64,000 nt of DNA from Annulohypoxylon bovei var. microspora (Eukaryota > Ascomycota > Sordariomycetes > Xylariales > Hypoxylaceae), in assembly GCA_022836615.1 (NCBI GenBank), contig MU405276.1, forward strand, positions 62,001 through 126,000. The letters run 5' to 3'. A program made the translations under genes and the position numbers. Shown one piece after another: positions 1 to 11,369 of this stretch. Numbering within the stretch: the first letter of the stretch is position 1; every line of letters starts with the position of its first letter. A model generated the notes under the pieces. That model saw only the letters and a program-made list of their open reading frames with translations. It ran no database searches and was not told the DNA's origin.

Positions 1-1071
1 CAGATCTATCCAACGTTACATAAACTAGCTCACCGTCATATTTTGCTGTGCCCTGAGGATTATGATGTATTGCCAAGGGGGTTCGATCGGTTAATATTTG
101 CCGGAATAGAATAGTACGACGTTGGTTACAAGACTCCTTAACAAATTACAAGTAATATAAAAACAAGGCGCATGTATTGAAAATTAAGTCCATAACTGGC
201 AGTTGTTGGTAATTATAGTTGATTCAAAACGTTAGCAAGCTTTATTAAACAGGATTGAAGAACTTGTGTAGTAACGAATTGGCCAATCATATACATAGGT
301 CTATTTTCACTTAGTGTTAATACGCCACGATGTTGGATGAGACGTGGTGGATTACAGGGGACAGAGCGGATGCTGCCGAATAAACTAGCCTAGCACGTTT
401 AAAGCACTTACAATTTAATTAATAAATCTAATAGCTATATCAACTCCCTATGTAGGTAGGTACTCTTAATAAATAATGCTCTTTGAATATCTTGACACTG
501 AGATATTGATATCTTGCAAGTACCTAAGCAGTTAAATTGTAGTTACATGTGTAACTATTAACTGTTAATACTTCCTCAATGCAAGGGCATTAGATGCTAA
601 ATTTAACGACATGTGCCTCCCCCCCGCTTCCGGTTCCTACCCACATGTATGGAGGCGTAGCCGGAGGGCAATCACATCCATTGATCGAGACTACTCCGGT
701 AACTTGGTAACCTTACAGCTTAAAAGAAATCCAGTATACCTACCTAGATAGGTAGGTATGTAAAATCATGGGATGAAATATTAGATTAGATTACCGGAAA
801 ACGCCCAGGCATTCCTGCTCTTATTTTAGATTTCGGTTAACCAATTCCTTATTATGCATGCACCCGTTCCAATTGATCCCGAAAATCGTCCAAGTCTTAC
901 CAAAAGCACCATTACATCACCGATAGTTGAAAAGCAATAAGTTCAACATAGAGAATATTAATCAAATTCCAGCACTCCACCTGAAACCTCTTGTCCTCAT
1001 TTCTCTCACTCCGTAGGGGCTCTTTTTACATTCTGCACACACATCGACATGAATTACACACCTCAGCGATA
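1..1071. other. AT-rich intergenic, no gene seen
   Basis: I see no convincing coding sequence here. The stretch is AT-rich and carries two copies of the dispersed TAGGTAGGTA-type word (about 450-465 and 738-760). The last 150 bases should include the promoter and leader of the 2EXR gene that follows. Confidence 0.6.
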
Positions 1072-1914
1072 ATGACAGAATCAGAAGCCAAATCGTCCGT
1101 TTTTTCTCCTTTCTCGTCCCTCCCTCCTGAACTACGCGATCAGATATGGCAAGATGCCCTCCCTAGAGATGTCGGGCCTGCCTTATACTTCTATAGGAAG
1201 GGATATTGGCGCCCCCGACGCCTATCGGAATCTGACGAGGGCTTCGACCCTTCCAATGACGAGAATAATCTGAATTTTGAGTTCCGCTATGACTTACTAG
1301 ACGATACTCAATTCCAGATGCCGCTAGCTTTCGTCAACCGCGAGGCCCATAGCATCGCACGAGCCTGGACCCACGAACAGGGTATAAAGATGCGGCCCCG
1401 CGGGAACGGACAGTATCCTTTCTTCCAGCGCCCTTTTGACCCATCTCGTGATGCGCTATTCGTCCCTCTTGAGAAATGGGATGAGTTTCGCTGCGAGCCT
1501 GACGACCGGCTGTGGGAACCAGATCTCTATGGGCGGCTTGTCGACATCAAAACAGAACCCACACGCATCGCCATACCTAATGCACTTTTCCGTAAGGAAG
1601 GCGCCTTGATATCGGAGATGTTCCGATATTTCTATCACATAGAAGTACTGCTTGTTGTCGTCAACGAGCAGCCGGCCCCGCTACCCGCGGGTAACGTTGC
1701 GAAGGCGCAGAGGTGGGAGTTTGAGAGCGTGCCGGAAGGGTCGTTCTTCTGGAACAGCGAAAATGGATGGATTGCAAATGAGGATGACGAAAACACCGGT
1801 GATGAGTCCCCATACAGATTAACAGATGCGATCACCCACGAGCTAGGCGACGCCCTTCTCCAGAACGACATCACTAGTTTTGAGGTTCGCCATGTAATTG
1901 CAGTTAGAAGATAA
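1072..1914 (+). CDS. 2EXR-domain protein
   Basis: This is a single-exon gene of 280 residues if it starts at the ATG at 1072. An in-frame upstream ATG at 991 would add 27 residues, but these lack domain character. Just after the start is the 2EXR signature, seen as FSSLPPELRDQIWQDALP, followed by a middle section with FVNREAH typical of the family. 2EXR proteins are abundant in filamentous fungi and are usually described as F-box-like, but no molecular function is established. The C-terminal half is acidic (about 220-260). The gene converges on the F-box gene at 1958, with only 43 bp between the two stop codons, so the 3' ends of the transcripts probably overlap. Confidence 0.75.
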   Translation: MTESEAKSSVFSPFSSLPPELRDQIWQDALPRDVGPALYFYRKGYWRPRRLSESDEGFDPSNDENNLNFEFRYDLLDDTQFQMPLAFVNREAHSIARAWTHEQGIKMRPRGNGQYPFFQRPFDPSRDALFVPLEKWDEFRCEPDDRLWEPDLYGRLVDIKTEPTRIAIPNALFRKEGALISEMFRYFYHIEVLLVVVNEQPAPLPAGNVAKAQRWEFESVPEGSFFWNSENGWIANEDDENTGDESPYRLTDAITHELGDALLQNDITSFEVRHVIAVRR

Positions 1915-1957
1915 ACGGGTCGGGTCTTACTAGACTTCAAAGTAGCTAAACTCATTA

Positions 1958-3283
1958 TTATCCCATATTGAAGAAATAAGATCCGCTCCGGCCTTCACTA
2001 ACGTAAAAGCGAACATTACGATTGTAGCACTGTGACTCAATAAAGTCTACAATTCCGTCTCTATCCTCTCCAATAAAACGTGACAATACCAGCTCCTTCA
2101 GCATAATAGCCTGGGAATCACCAAGATAATTCCCTAATCGTTTGCACAACGGACCAAAATCAAACCACGGCGATGACGTCTTATGCGATAAGTCATATCT
2201 AAAATGAAGTGATTCGAGCGAGTCTGGCAGTAACTCAGACAACCCAGGCGCGTCTCCTTCGTCCCAACCTAGGAGGACTTCTGGTGGGAGTTGCAATGAT
2301 TTGAGTCTCGTATAGGACCGTAGGGAACCAAGCCTACGTGAAAGAGCATAGCCTGCCCCTTCTCCGGCCCCAGTTATGAGGACATGTGCAATGTCAACGT
2401 CGAAATCGATCTGTATCTTCAGGCTTACTAGCGTAGAACGACTGACCGCCAATGCATTCCCAAGATCTTCACTATCTAAGCAAGATCCCGGGGAAGTGCT
2501 CCCGAGCTCGACGCAAAGAAAAAAACAGAGAGACAGCTCTTCAACCCGAGGAACAGCAGCTATAATCTTGGCGAGATGGGTTGGGTTGATGCAAGCTTCG
2601 GATAGACTGAGCCTTACGATGTTGCTATTTATCGGAAAACTCAACATCTGTAGAGGGCTTTGGGGACCTTCCTGTAATGTCAAATCGAGGCTTGTGATAG
2701 ATGGCAACTTGAGCGCACTGTGGAGAAGGGAAACGCCGACGTCGGTTTGTCCGGCAATATGACGAGTACGACCCGCCATCCCCTGGAACCTCGTATCTCT
2801 TACTATGACTCGTACCTTTCGCAGGAGGGAAAGGGAGAGGATAGCGTCATTAAGATCCCGGATTGCGGAATCCGATAAGGCGTATTCGTGAGTGACATAA
2901 ATATTCTGGAGGTTTGCACATTTCCTTATGATGCTGGCGAGCACTCGAAGTTGAGATGACACTACATCCAATGGTGGCAAGGCGTCTTGGTCGAATTTCC
3001 GGAGATAGAATAAGATATGTAGCTTTTTGATAAATAAAGCAAATTCTGGCCGGTCTGATAAAGTTCGGCACAGAGAGTGAAACTTTGGGTCACCGTTTGC
3101 GTTCATCCAAAACGGTGTCGAGACTGCGCTTTGAAAAAGGTCCATGGCGATTGATGCATAAAGCATCTCGTTTGCGATGCCATAGATATCCCGAGACACA
3201 AGGCATAGTGCTGTTAGATCGGGGTTGCTTGTGTGCCCGAATATAAGCCGTAGGATTTCGGGTGGGAAGTATCGCGTTAGCAT
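1958..3283 (-). CDS. F-box protein with leucine-rich C-terminal region
   Basis: This is an intronless ORF of 441 residues. The first 45 residues form an F-box-like helix bundle: an FPPEILRLIFGH motif, then LTALCLVSRDIYGIANEMLYASI. The rest is a series of irregular leucine-rich segments (for example around 195-215 and 225-250) without clear repeat periodicity, as in many fungal F-box proteins. Such proteins are substrate adaptors of SCF ubiquitin ligases, with the F-box binding Skp1. The substrate cannot be inferred. It lies tail to tail with the 2EXR gene. Family assignment is good, function only general. Confidence 0.7.
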   Translation of the reverse strand: MLTRYFPPEILRLIFGHTSNPDLTALCLVSRDIYGIANEMLYASIAMDLFQSAVSTPFWMNANGDPKFHSLCRTLSDRPEFALFIKKLHILFYLRKFDQDALPPLDVVSSQLRVLASIIRKCANLQNIYVTHEYALSDSAIRDLNDAILSLSLLRKVRVIVRDTRFQGMAGRTRHIAGQTDVGVSLLHSALKLPSITSLDLTLQEGPQSPLQMLSFPINSNIVRLSLSEACINPTHLAKIIAAVPRVEELSLCFFLCVELGSTSPGSCLDSEDLGNALAVSRSTLVSLKIQIDFDVDIAHVLITGAGEGAGYALSRRLGSLRSYTRLKSLQLPPEVLLGWDEGDAPGLSELLPDSLESLHFRYDLSHKTSSPWFDFGPLCKRLGNYLGDSQAIMLKELVLSRFIGEDRDGIVDFIESQCYNRNVRFYVSEGRSGSYFFNMG

Positions 3284-4450
3284 TGTGTTATAGAATCTAG
3301 TAACCCTTTAAAATATCCTGTACGTATTTCATTAACTGGAAAATCCGCGTTGAAGTTGAATGGGATCAAACATGTGCTGGCACGTAGGTAGGTAGACTTA
3401 TTAAATGCTACCGGGGGTTTCGTGGTGGATACATTCTAGGTTAGACTGAAATATTTCATGTCGCTACATTGGTGCCTATTTTGATCCTTCGGTAAAAAAG
3501 TATGGATAGTGAGTAGGTAGGTACATACACTGCCGAATATACCCGATATAGCCCCGGTATCAATAGTACCGGTAGCCGCGACAACTCACAGGCCGTGAGT
3601 CACGGCCCGGCGCCGATTTCTGCCACTCCACCCACCTCCAACTCTGGCGGGTTAAGACGTGCGATCCATCACTTAGTTCAGCAATTGTTATGTCTAATAT
3701 TGGACTGAAAGATGAGTTCCGATTGGCGGTTTCAGCTTAAGATATAACCTAGAGAATCATGATGGAGGCGCAACGAAGAGAACACTGACGACTTATGGAG
3801 AAAAGAGGTTGTCAAGACTTTGGGGGAGGAAATAGTTTCTCATTTCTTTATGTTACTTCTGTATCTTTAGATCTGTTTAAATAATGAGATTATTATAGAG
3901 AAGATTCATGGTTCTCTATGGTTGGAGTTATTGCATTGGTTTCACGATTGGATAGGGGCTCGTTGAAGCAATTCTCCTGAGCTGACATCCAAGTCTCAGA
4001 AGTGAATTTGGAACACGAGGATACTTAACCAACAGAACTCCGTGAGACATGCACAGCGCAAGTTTGCCCTATTTTATATAGTTTTCGCCATGAGTAAGAC
4101 TCGTGAGTCTCGTACACGTACGCTCTGTCAGAAATGTTTGTGCTAATAAGTTTAATACACAGCATGGCCGTCTACGTAATTACGGCACATGCAATCAAGT
4201 CAGTCATCTGTCACCGTCTCTGATTCTGACCGTACTATCCCGCCACTGACATCAAGAAAATTATTCGTGGGGATATAATCAACGATACTTTCAATTTATT
4301 TAATTCGCACTTCCCTTGCAATGCGCCCATACCTGCCGCCCAACTCTCCTAGGTTAAGCTCTCACAGGACTAGTGCCCAGCTTCACATAAGAAGATATAG
4401 ACACTTCAAGTTATCTTAGTTCATCAGTACAGAGACATCATTTTGTCTTA
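3284..4450. other. Intergenic, no gene seen
   Basis: No ORF with coding character is visible. It holds copies of the GTAGGTAGGTA word (about 3388 and 3515) and a short GC-rich patch near 3600-3660. It must contain the promoters of the F-box gene (left edge, minus strand) and of the small Ser-rich ORF (right edge). Confidence 0.5.
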
Positions 4451-4744
4451 ATGATAATGAGCTCATCGTCGAGTTCGTCGAGCGGCGGCAATGCGCAAGA
4501 AGACAAGGGCAACCATGAACCCCTTTCCGAGACTTCCCCTTCTACGGCGGTTAGCCAACCAAACTCCACCAACAGTGCCAATAGCAACTCTTCAGATGGC
4601 AATGGTAAGAGCAACCCAAAAAGTAATGAGGGCGGCGATAGCGATGTCCCGAGCGACAACTTTAAACTTCCCCCCTCAATTGACGACCCGGAAGACGACA
4701 GTGGGTATGACACTGACTATGCGTGGCCATTTGGGAGAGAATGA
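4451..4744 (+). CDS. Small Ser/Asn-rich acidic protein, hypothetical
   Basis: The ORF encodes 97 residues and opens with ATG ATA ATG followed by eight serines. It is rich in Ser, Asn, Gly and Asp throughout, with a C-terminal acidic stretch containing DDPEDDSGYDTDYAWPFG. I recognise no domain, and the composition predicts disorder. Support for a real gene is the sustained biased composition and the Asp/Tyr-rich tail, which differ from neighbouring random frames. Overlapping frames of similar length (minus strand 4438-4713) look like mirror images of the low-complexity serine run. It could be spurious. Confidence 0.35.
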   Translation: MIMSSSSSSSSGGNAQEDKGNHEPLSETSPSTAVSQPNSTNSANSNSSDGNGKSNPKSNEGGDSDVPSDNFKLPPSIDDPEDDSGYDTDYAWPFGRE

Positions 4745-5627
4745 CGAGCTTGCTGGGTATGGGAAGATATAATTGAGGGTGTTAAGTACCTTGCGTTGGA
4801 ATGCCTTATGATGAGCCTGAGTTCATATTTATTGTTTCCTATTACCTGATAAGCAACATCTGAACTGAGAAGATACCAAGATGATACCAAGATGATACCA
4901 AGAAGATACTGAGAATGAAGATTGGGTTTTCTTTCATCATCAGGATATATGTGCGAGGTGTGCTGAGCAATATATTGTGCTAGGACAAGCTTGATTGCTA
5001 CCGGTAGTCAGATATGACACGGGTCTCACGTCCGTACAAGAGATCTCATTCATCTCAAGGTAATGGCAGTGGTGCTGGGCATAGTAGACGAAAGTTCCTC
5101 TCTTGAACATGAATTATAAAATCACTATGTTTCCTAATTTATTGTCTATGTACCTCCTTTCAAGTTGGTAAAGTGTTGTTGTTTTTCTTCAGTTTAAACT
5201 TTGATCTAAAACACAGGAATAACCCTTATATCTCATTGGTCACCTGACCACCCCACACTCCCTGATCCGGAATAGCACGCAACCCCTTGAACTTTCCTAA
5301 AATAAAGGGGGGAGAGCTTAGGTAAGCAAAATTCTGGGGAAGTATGTACCTACCCCTGCGTACCCCCTTCTTGCCTTACGTAAGTAGAACCCATTAAACC
5401 GTTCAACCGCGTCGCGAATTAAAAAGAGTGGGACCTATGCCCAAGCTCGCGTCACCTTACATCCCATTTTTTTCTGGAACAGGAATTGGTTGTTACATTC
5501 AGCCTTCTTTTTGCTTGCTCTTTCCATCCCTCTTTTTTTTAATTCTTCCCCTTTCAACTTTCAACCGCCATCTATCTTCGTTTTATCTGTCATCTTTTCG
5601 CCAACGACTTTCGGGTCAACTACAAAG
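4745..5627. other. Intergenic and SPT16 promoter/leader
   Basis: There is no gene in this stretch. It contains an 11-bp tandem repeat (4870-4913) and, just before the SPT16 start, a strongly pyrimidine-rich leader (about 5505-5600). Such CT tracts are common upstream of the start codon in highly expressed fungal housekeeping genes. Confidence 0.5.
4870..4913. repeat. 11-bp tandem repeat, four imperfect copies
   Basis: Four consecutive 11-bp units occur: AAGATACCAAG, ATGATACCAAG, ATGATACCAAG and AAGATACTGAG. The two central units are identical and the outer ones differ at one to three positions. It is a short minisatellite in the 3' flank of the small Ser-rich ORF. Confidence 0.85.
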
Positions 5628-8600
5628 ATGGCAGACATCAAGATCGATGGCAAGCTCTTCCAGGAGCGCATTAATCATTTCGTTAATGCCTGGAAAGCCG
5701 ATAAACGCGCTGGAGATGCCATCTTCAGTGGCGCATCCTCAATTCTTATCAATATGGGCAAGGTTGAGGAGAACCCTGATTTCCAGAAGAATAATGCTAT
5801 GCACGTACGTATCGCTCACCATATTCGCGTCCCAGCTGCCTAGTATTTTTGGATGATGAAAACTGACCTGCTTCATCTTTTCTAGTTCTGGTTACTTGGC
5901 TACGAGTTTCCTACCACCCTCATGCTCCTAACTGTCGACACCCTCTACGTGGTAACTACGGCCAAGAAAGGTAACGACTGCCCATTCTTGGCTTATGTTT
6001 CGTATGCGACCGCGCGACTGACGATTATATGTAGCTAAGCACTTGGATCCTCTAAAGGGCGGAAGGTTTCCTATCGAGATTTTAGTTCGAGGCAAGGATG
6101 CGGCTGCGAATGAGAAGCATTGGTCGAAGATTGCCGACACCGTCAATTCCTCAGGAGTGAGTCATGCCCGTTTCTGTTCCATTTTCATCCACATTGACTA
6201 ACATGATTCGATGCTAGAAAAAAGTTGGTGTTATTACCAAAGACAAGTCGGGCGGCCCCTTTGTCGATGAGTGGAAAAAGGTCTACAGCGAGAAGTGTAA
6301 AGATATCGAGGAGGTCGATGTATCCACAGCTCTGTCGACTGCTGCCTTATCCGTCAAAGATGAGACCGAATTACGAGCGATGCGAGCGGCGTCTAAGGCT
6401 TGTGTTGCGCTGATGACACCCTTCTTCCTGGACCAGATGTCCGATGTCCTTGACCAGGAGAAGAAGGTGAAACATAGCGCGCTCGCTGATAAAGTTGATA
6501 GAAAGCTGGATGATGAGAAGTGGTGGAAGACGGTCGAGTTACCCAACAAACAGAAACTACCTTCCGATTTCGACCCTTCATCCCTGGATTGGTACCTTGG
6601 TCCGGCCGTACAGAGCGGTGGCAAATACGACTTGAAGCTTCAGGCAGAGCCTACTGGCGATAATCTTCATCCTGGTGTTATTATCGCCGGCATGGGTCTC
6701 CGATATAAGTCGTACTGTTCTGCCATCGCGCGAACGTATCTGGTCGATCCCAACAAGATGCAAGAAAATACCTACAAATTCCTCTATACTGTCCACAACT
6801 TGGTTCTCAAAGAGATCAGAGATGGTGTAGCCGCTAAGGACGTCCACAACAAGGCCGTGAGCTACATCAAATCTAAGAAGCCCGAATTGGAGAAACATTT
6901 TCTCAAGAATGTCGGAGCTGGTATCGGCATCGAGAGCAAGGACCCAACGTTGCTACTGAGTGCTAAGAATCCGCGCACTTTGAAGGATGGCATGACGCTG
7001 TGCATAACAACTGGCTTCACTGACATCGAGAACCCGTCACCGAAGGACAAATTTAGCAAGACCTACTCCTTGGTCCTCACCGACACTATCCGAGTAACCA
7101 ATAGCGATCCAGTTGTATTCACTGGTGATGCCCCTAGCGACCTCGATGCGACGTCCTTCTTTTTCAAGGACGACGAAGAGATGCAACCCACCCCGAAGAA
7201 AGAGAAGAAAGACTCCCGTGTAGGCGCTGTGGCTACTAAGAATATCACCAGTACCCGTCTCAGATCTGAACGTTCCACCCAGGTAGACGAGGATCAAGAA
7301 AAACGGCGCCGAGAGCATCAGAAAGAGCTTGCATCTAAGAAGCAGAAGGAAGGTATGGCTCGATTTTCCGAGTCTATAAGTGGCCAGGACGGTGCCGAGG
7401 TGAAGAAGTTTAAGAAGTTCGAGTCGTATAAGAGAGATAACCAAATGCCACTGAAGGTGAAGAATCTCGAGATACTGGTCGACCAAAAGAATCACACACT
7501 CGTCCTCCCCGTCATGGGCCGACCAGTTCCTTTCCATATCCACACCATCAAGAACGCTAGCAAGAATGACGAGGGCGAGTGGTCGTATCTGCGGATCAAT
7601 TTCCTTTCTCCTGGTCAGGGAGTAGGCAGAAAGGATGATCAGCCGTTCGAGGATGCTTCGGCGCAGTTCGTTAGAAGCCTCACCTTTCGTTCTCGTGACG
7701 GTGATCGGTATGAAGAGATTGCAGCGCAAATCTCTACTATGAAGAAGGAAGCGACTAAGAAGGAGCAAGAGAAGAAGGACATGGAAGATGTTGTCGAACA
7801 GGAAAAGCTGGTCGAAATAAGAAGTAGGTCTATCCCCAAGTTTTCCAAATCACCCCGTACTTACCAAGCTGCAGATCGACGCCCTCCTGTCATGGATAAC
7901 GTATTCATCCGCCCTGCTATGGAAGGCAAGCGTGTTCCAGGGAAAGTTGAGATACACCAAAACGGTATCCGATATCAATCGCCGCTTAACACGCAGCAGA
8001 GGGTTGATGTGCTCTTCTCTAATATTCGTCATCTTTTCTTCCAGCCTTGCGCGCACGAGCTCATCGTGATAATTCATCTGCATCTCAAGGACCCTATAAT
8101 CATCGGCAACAAGAAGAAGACGAAAGATGTACAGTTCTACCGAGAAGCGACCGATATCCAGTTTGACGAGACTGGTAATCGAAAACGAAAGTATCGCCAT
8201 GGCGACGAGGACGAGTTCGAGCAGGAACAAGAAGACCGTCGACATAGGGCGGAGCTCGACCGCCAATTCAAGAGCTTCGCCGACAAGATTGCCGATGCGG
8301 GTAAGAATGAGGGCGTCGAGGTTGACATGCCGCTTAGAGAGCTCGGGTTCAACGGCGTCCCCTTCCGAAGCAATGTCACAATTCAGCCGTCGACAGACTG
8401 CCTTATTCAACTCACCGAGCCGCCCTTCCTGGTCGTCACCCTGGACGACATTGAAATTGCTCACCTGGAACGTGTACAATTTGGCCTCAAGAACTTCGAT
8501 CTGGTGTTCGTGTTTAAAGATTTTACTCGAGCGCCGGCTCATATCAATACAATTCCTGTCGAGTCTTTAGAAGACGTCAAGGAATGGTTGGATTCGAGTG

Positions 8601-8980
8601 ACATCGCGTTCACGGAAGGTCCTTTGAACTTGAACTGGCCTACGATCATGAAGACAGTCACGGCCGACACTCATCAGTTCTTCATGGACGGAGGTTGGTC
8701 ATTCCTTCAAAACGAAAGCGACGATGATGACGATCAAGAAGAGGAGGAGGAATCCAACTTCGAAATCGACGAATCTGAAATGGAGGAAGTGAGCGAATCT
8801 AGCGAGGAAGACTCGGACTTCGATAGTAACGCGTCCGAAGAGGCTAGTGAAGAGGGCTCGGACGAAGACGACGAAGGCGAGGACTGGGACGAGCTCGAGA
8901 AGAAGGCGAAACGAAAGGATCGCGAGAGCGGCCACGAGGAAGAAGAGCGTAGCCATAATAACAAGAAGCGACGCCGCTAG
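5628..8980 (+). CDS. SPT16: FACT complex subunit Spt16
   Basis: Spt16 is the large subunit of FACT, the histone chaperone that reorganises nucleosomes during transcription and replication. Four exons join in frame: 5628-5804, 5886-5970, 6035-6156 and 6218-8980, giving 1048 residues, the usual length. The start begins MADIKIDGKLFQERI. The N-terminal lobe includes WLLGYEFPTTL at the exon 2 start. The M24-peptidase-like fold follows (about 185-450), then the charged linker, the Spt16 middle domain with histone-binding PH-like folds (about 540-930) and the highly acidic Asp/Glu/Ser tail (about 965-1030). The C-terminus is basic, as expected for nuclear import. Start choice is supported by the CT-rich leader and the conserved N-terminus. 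The gene looks intact. Confidence 0.95.
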
Positions 8981-9645
8981 ATGTCGAATACGGAATGCGA
9001 AACTTCTCTTGGGATAGGGGTCCCGACTTCGAATGCCCAAATCTACGCTATTGAGATTTTGCCAGCCAAGAACGTTATTTGGAGTCGAAGATAGTATTAC
9101 CTACGCCCACCACACCTGCTGCGTTGAGCTACTTGTTTCGGAGCTCGGGACGAGGATGAGGTTAGTCGGGCGAGGTACGTGGCTTTTTTTTGTTACTCTA
9201 GCTGAAGGGCTCTGGGCAGAGGACTTGTAGGTTGCTGTACCGCTAATGAAAATGGATTCGATGGGTTTTATCTCTAAAATATGTGCCCGCTATTACGTGC
9301 AATTTGTGACTGAGGTAACTTTTATCCTTTAGCTGAAATCTATGTCGGCGGGTTTGATTTCGAATATGTCGGACTGTGTTGGCCTACAAGTGTAGAAATC
9401 TCCGGCTTTCCGATTAATGAAATAACGACAGTAAGTCGTATGGGGGCAAATTTTCATATAACGAGGCCCGCATTGTTTCGCCGATTCTCATGAACTTATA
9501 TTCAATGGTCGCATTTTATTTCACAATACGTTAATGAGGCCTGGTACCTTATATAATCTAAGCTATACGATCTCGAAACCTATCTCCTTCCGACTTCCCC
9601 TTCCCAATCCCCCATTTCCGACGCTTCGCTCCCGTTGACCTCAAC
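8981..9645. other. Intergenic between convergent genes
   Basis: This stretch lies between the stops of SPT16 and the LPMO gene. It should hold both 3' ends. I see no coding sequence, and the short ORF at 9033-9230 has no family character. Confidence 0.5.
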
Positions 9646-10462
9646 CTACCCCGTCCATACCGCCGGCCCCGGAGCCGTGTACGTAGTAGGCACGGGGTAG
9701 TACGACCACAGCAGCCCCGGGTCGCTGGCCTGGTAAGCACCGGGGAAGGCGACGAGCGGGCTCGGCGTCCCACTGCCGCCGCCCGTCACCTCGACCTGCG
9801 CGCACGAGAGGTACATCTGCGCGCCGCCGACGGACTGCGCCTGGTGCAGCGCGATCGACTCGACCCGGACCAGGTACTTGCCGCTGGGCACGGCCTTGGG
9901 GATCGTTACGTTGACGACCTTTTTGTCTGGGCGGTGTTAGTGCGGCTGCATAGGGGCAAGGTACCTAGGTAGGTTAGGCAGGTACTCACTATACGCAGGC
10001 CAGGTGGCCTCGCTGGAGCCCAGGGGCGGCACGGCGGTGATGCTCCCGACCTTGAACCACACGTCGCCGGCGGGCTCCCAGCTGTTGACGTCGGCGCCCT
10101 CGGGCACCCGGGCCATGTAGAACTGCACGGGCCCGAAGTGGGTGACGGCGGCGTTGGCCACGAAGCCCAGCTCCGAGCCGGCGGCCACCGTCGCGGTGCC
10201 CGTGCCCGCGCGCGCTTGGTAGCACCGCATGTCCGGGCTGCTGACGCTGGTCACGCCCCCGTTGCTCTGGTAGTTCTTGGTCATCCGCACTGAGGTCCAT
10301 TCGGCGGCTTCTTCTTGCCCGTCGATGATCAGCTTTGAGAAGCGGTCTGCGGTTGGGTTAGTCGGCTTGGTGTATACCAGTAGTGGTACCGGAAAGAGAA
10401 GTGGAGGGCTTACAGTGCGCTTGGACAGCGCTGGCTAGCGCGAGGAGAGCGAGGAGCTGCAT
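9646..10462 (-). CDS. AA9 lytic polysaccharide monooxygenase, secreted
   Basis: This copper enzyme oxidatively cleaves cellulose or related glucans. Three exons join in frame: 10414-10462, 9990-10346 and 9646-9926, giving 228 residues. Exon 1 is a compact signal peptide, MQLLALLALASAVQA, and cleavage leaves His as residue 1, the first histidine-brace ligand. The second copper His is in VTHFGPVQFYMA. The third exon holds the second-sphere His of IALH, the Gln of GGAQMY and the axial Tyr of AQMYLSCAQ, then the family terminus PGAYQASDPG...PGPAVWTG. There is no CBM1 or GPI-type tail, so it is a minimal single-domain LPMO. Regioselectivity and exact substrate cannot be read from the sequence. Intron 2 carries a TACCTAGGTAGGT word. 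Confidence 0.93.
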
Positions 10463-11369
10463 CTTGGTGTCTGGGGACCGCAGATAGGGGCGTCAATGTT
10501 CAAGGCTAGGCAAACAGGTGGTTATCCGGTGGGAGGAGTGCTCTAGTAGGAGAGAGAAAGATGAGCTTGTTGATATACGCTGCGGGACGCTGCGTTAGAC
10601 CACGAGGACCAAATGTCAATTCCCGGGAATCAGGTCATCGCCAAGACGAAGCACTATCGCCTAAGCCAATAGCCGCGCTCTCGTCTGCACCCCAGATATG
10701 AATCTGCTGAGCCATTCTTAGGTTGGAGGTGATTTAAAAAGGTGGTTAAAATGCCCGGCTGTAGACAAGAGGGTTCGTTCGGCAGGGAGATTCTGCCAAT
10801 GAGATGGACGGGACATTATCCGGGCGATGGAGTATAAATACGCTCTTGAATGGCTTTCTAAGGCGAGAGGACCTGTGGTGGTTATTGGAGCTTTATAAGC
10901 TGCCTTAGGTAAGTATCTACCTACTTTGTAAGGAGTCATACACCTACATACCCTATTAGGCATCCAGGGCGCCCGTTCATCCGACTATAGCCTTCTGATT
11001 TCTAGTGATCTAACTCGCTACTCGGCCTGGTTCGGAACAGTTGATAACGATGACAGGGCTCGTCTATACGGTGTAACCAATCTATCCCAAGCGTGTGTGA
11101 GGAAACTATTTATGGTATTACACCTAAGACGTGAAAGTCTATACTACGGATAGGAACATCGAGGATGTAAACTAGAGCTCGAATCTTCAGTATCAGGTAT
11201 CTTCGAATTCGTATTATTAGTGTAAACGTCTAATTCTAGCAGATCGTAACGCTATCAGTTTTGTCCCATAACTCCGACCCTAATCTTAACGTAATGGTGA
11301 TGGTAGAAATACTACTATAAACAGAATTTCAACAATAAGAAGTCCATATCTAGGAAATCAAAACCTCGT
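10463..11369. other. Intergenic, LPMO promoter side
   Basis: No gene is visible. The left part should contain the LPMO promoter, which reads on the minus strand from about 10463 rightward. A TAAGTATCTACCTACTT copy of the dispersed word lies near 10908-10926. Confidence 0.5.
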
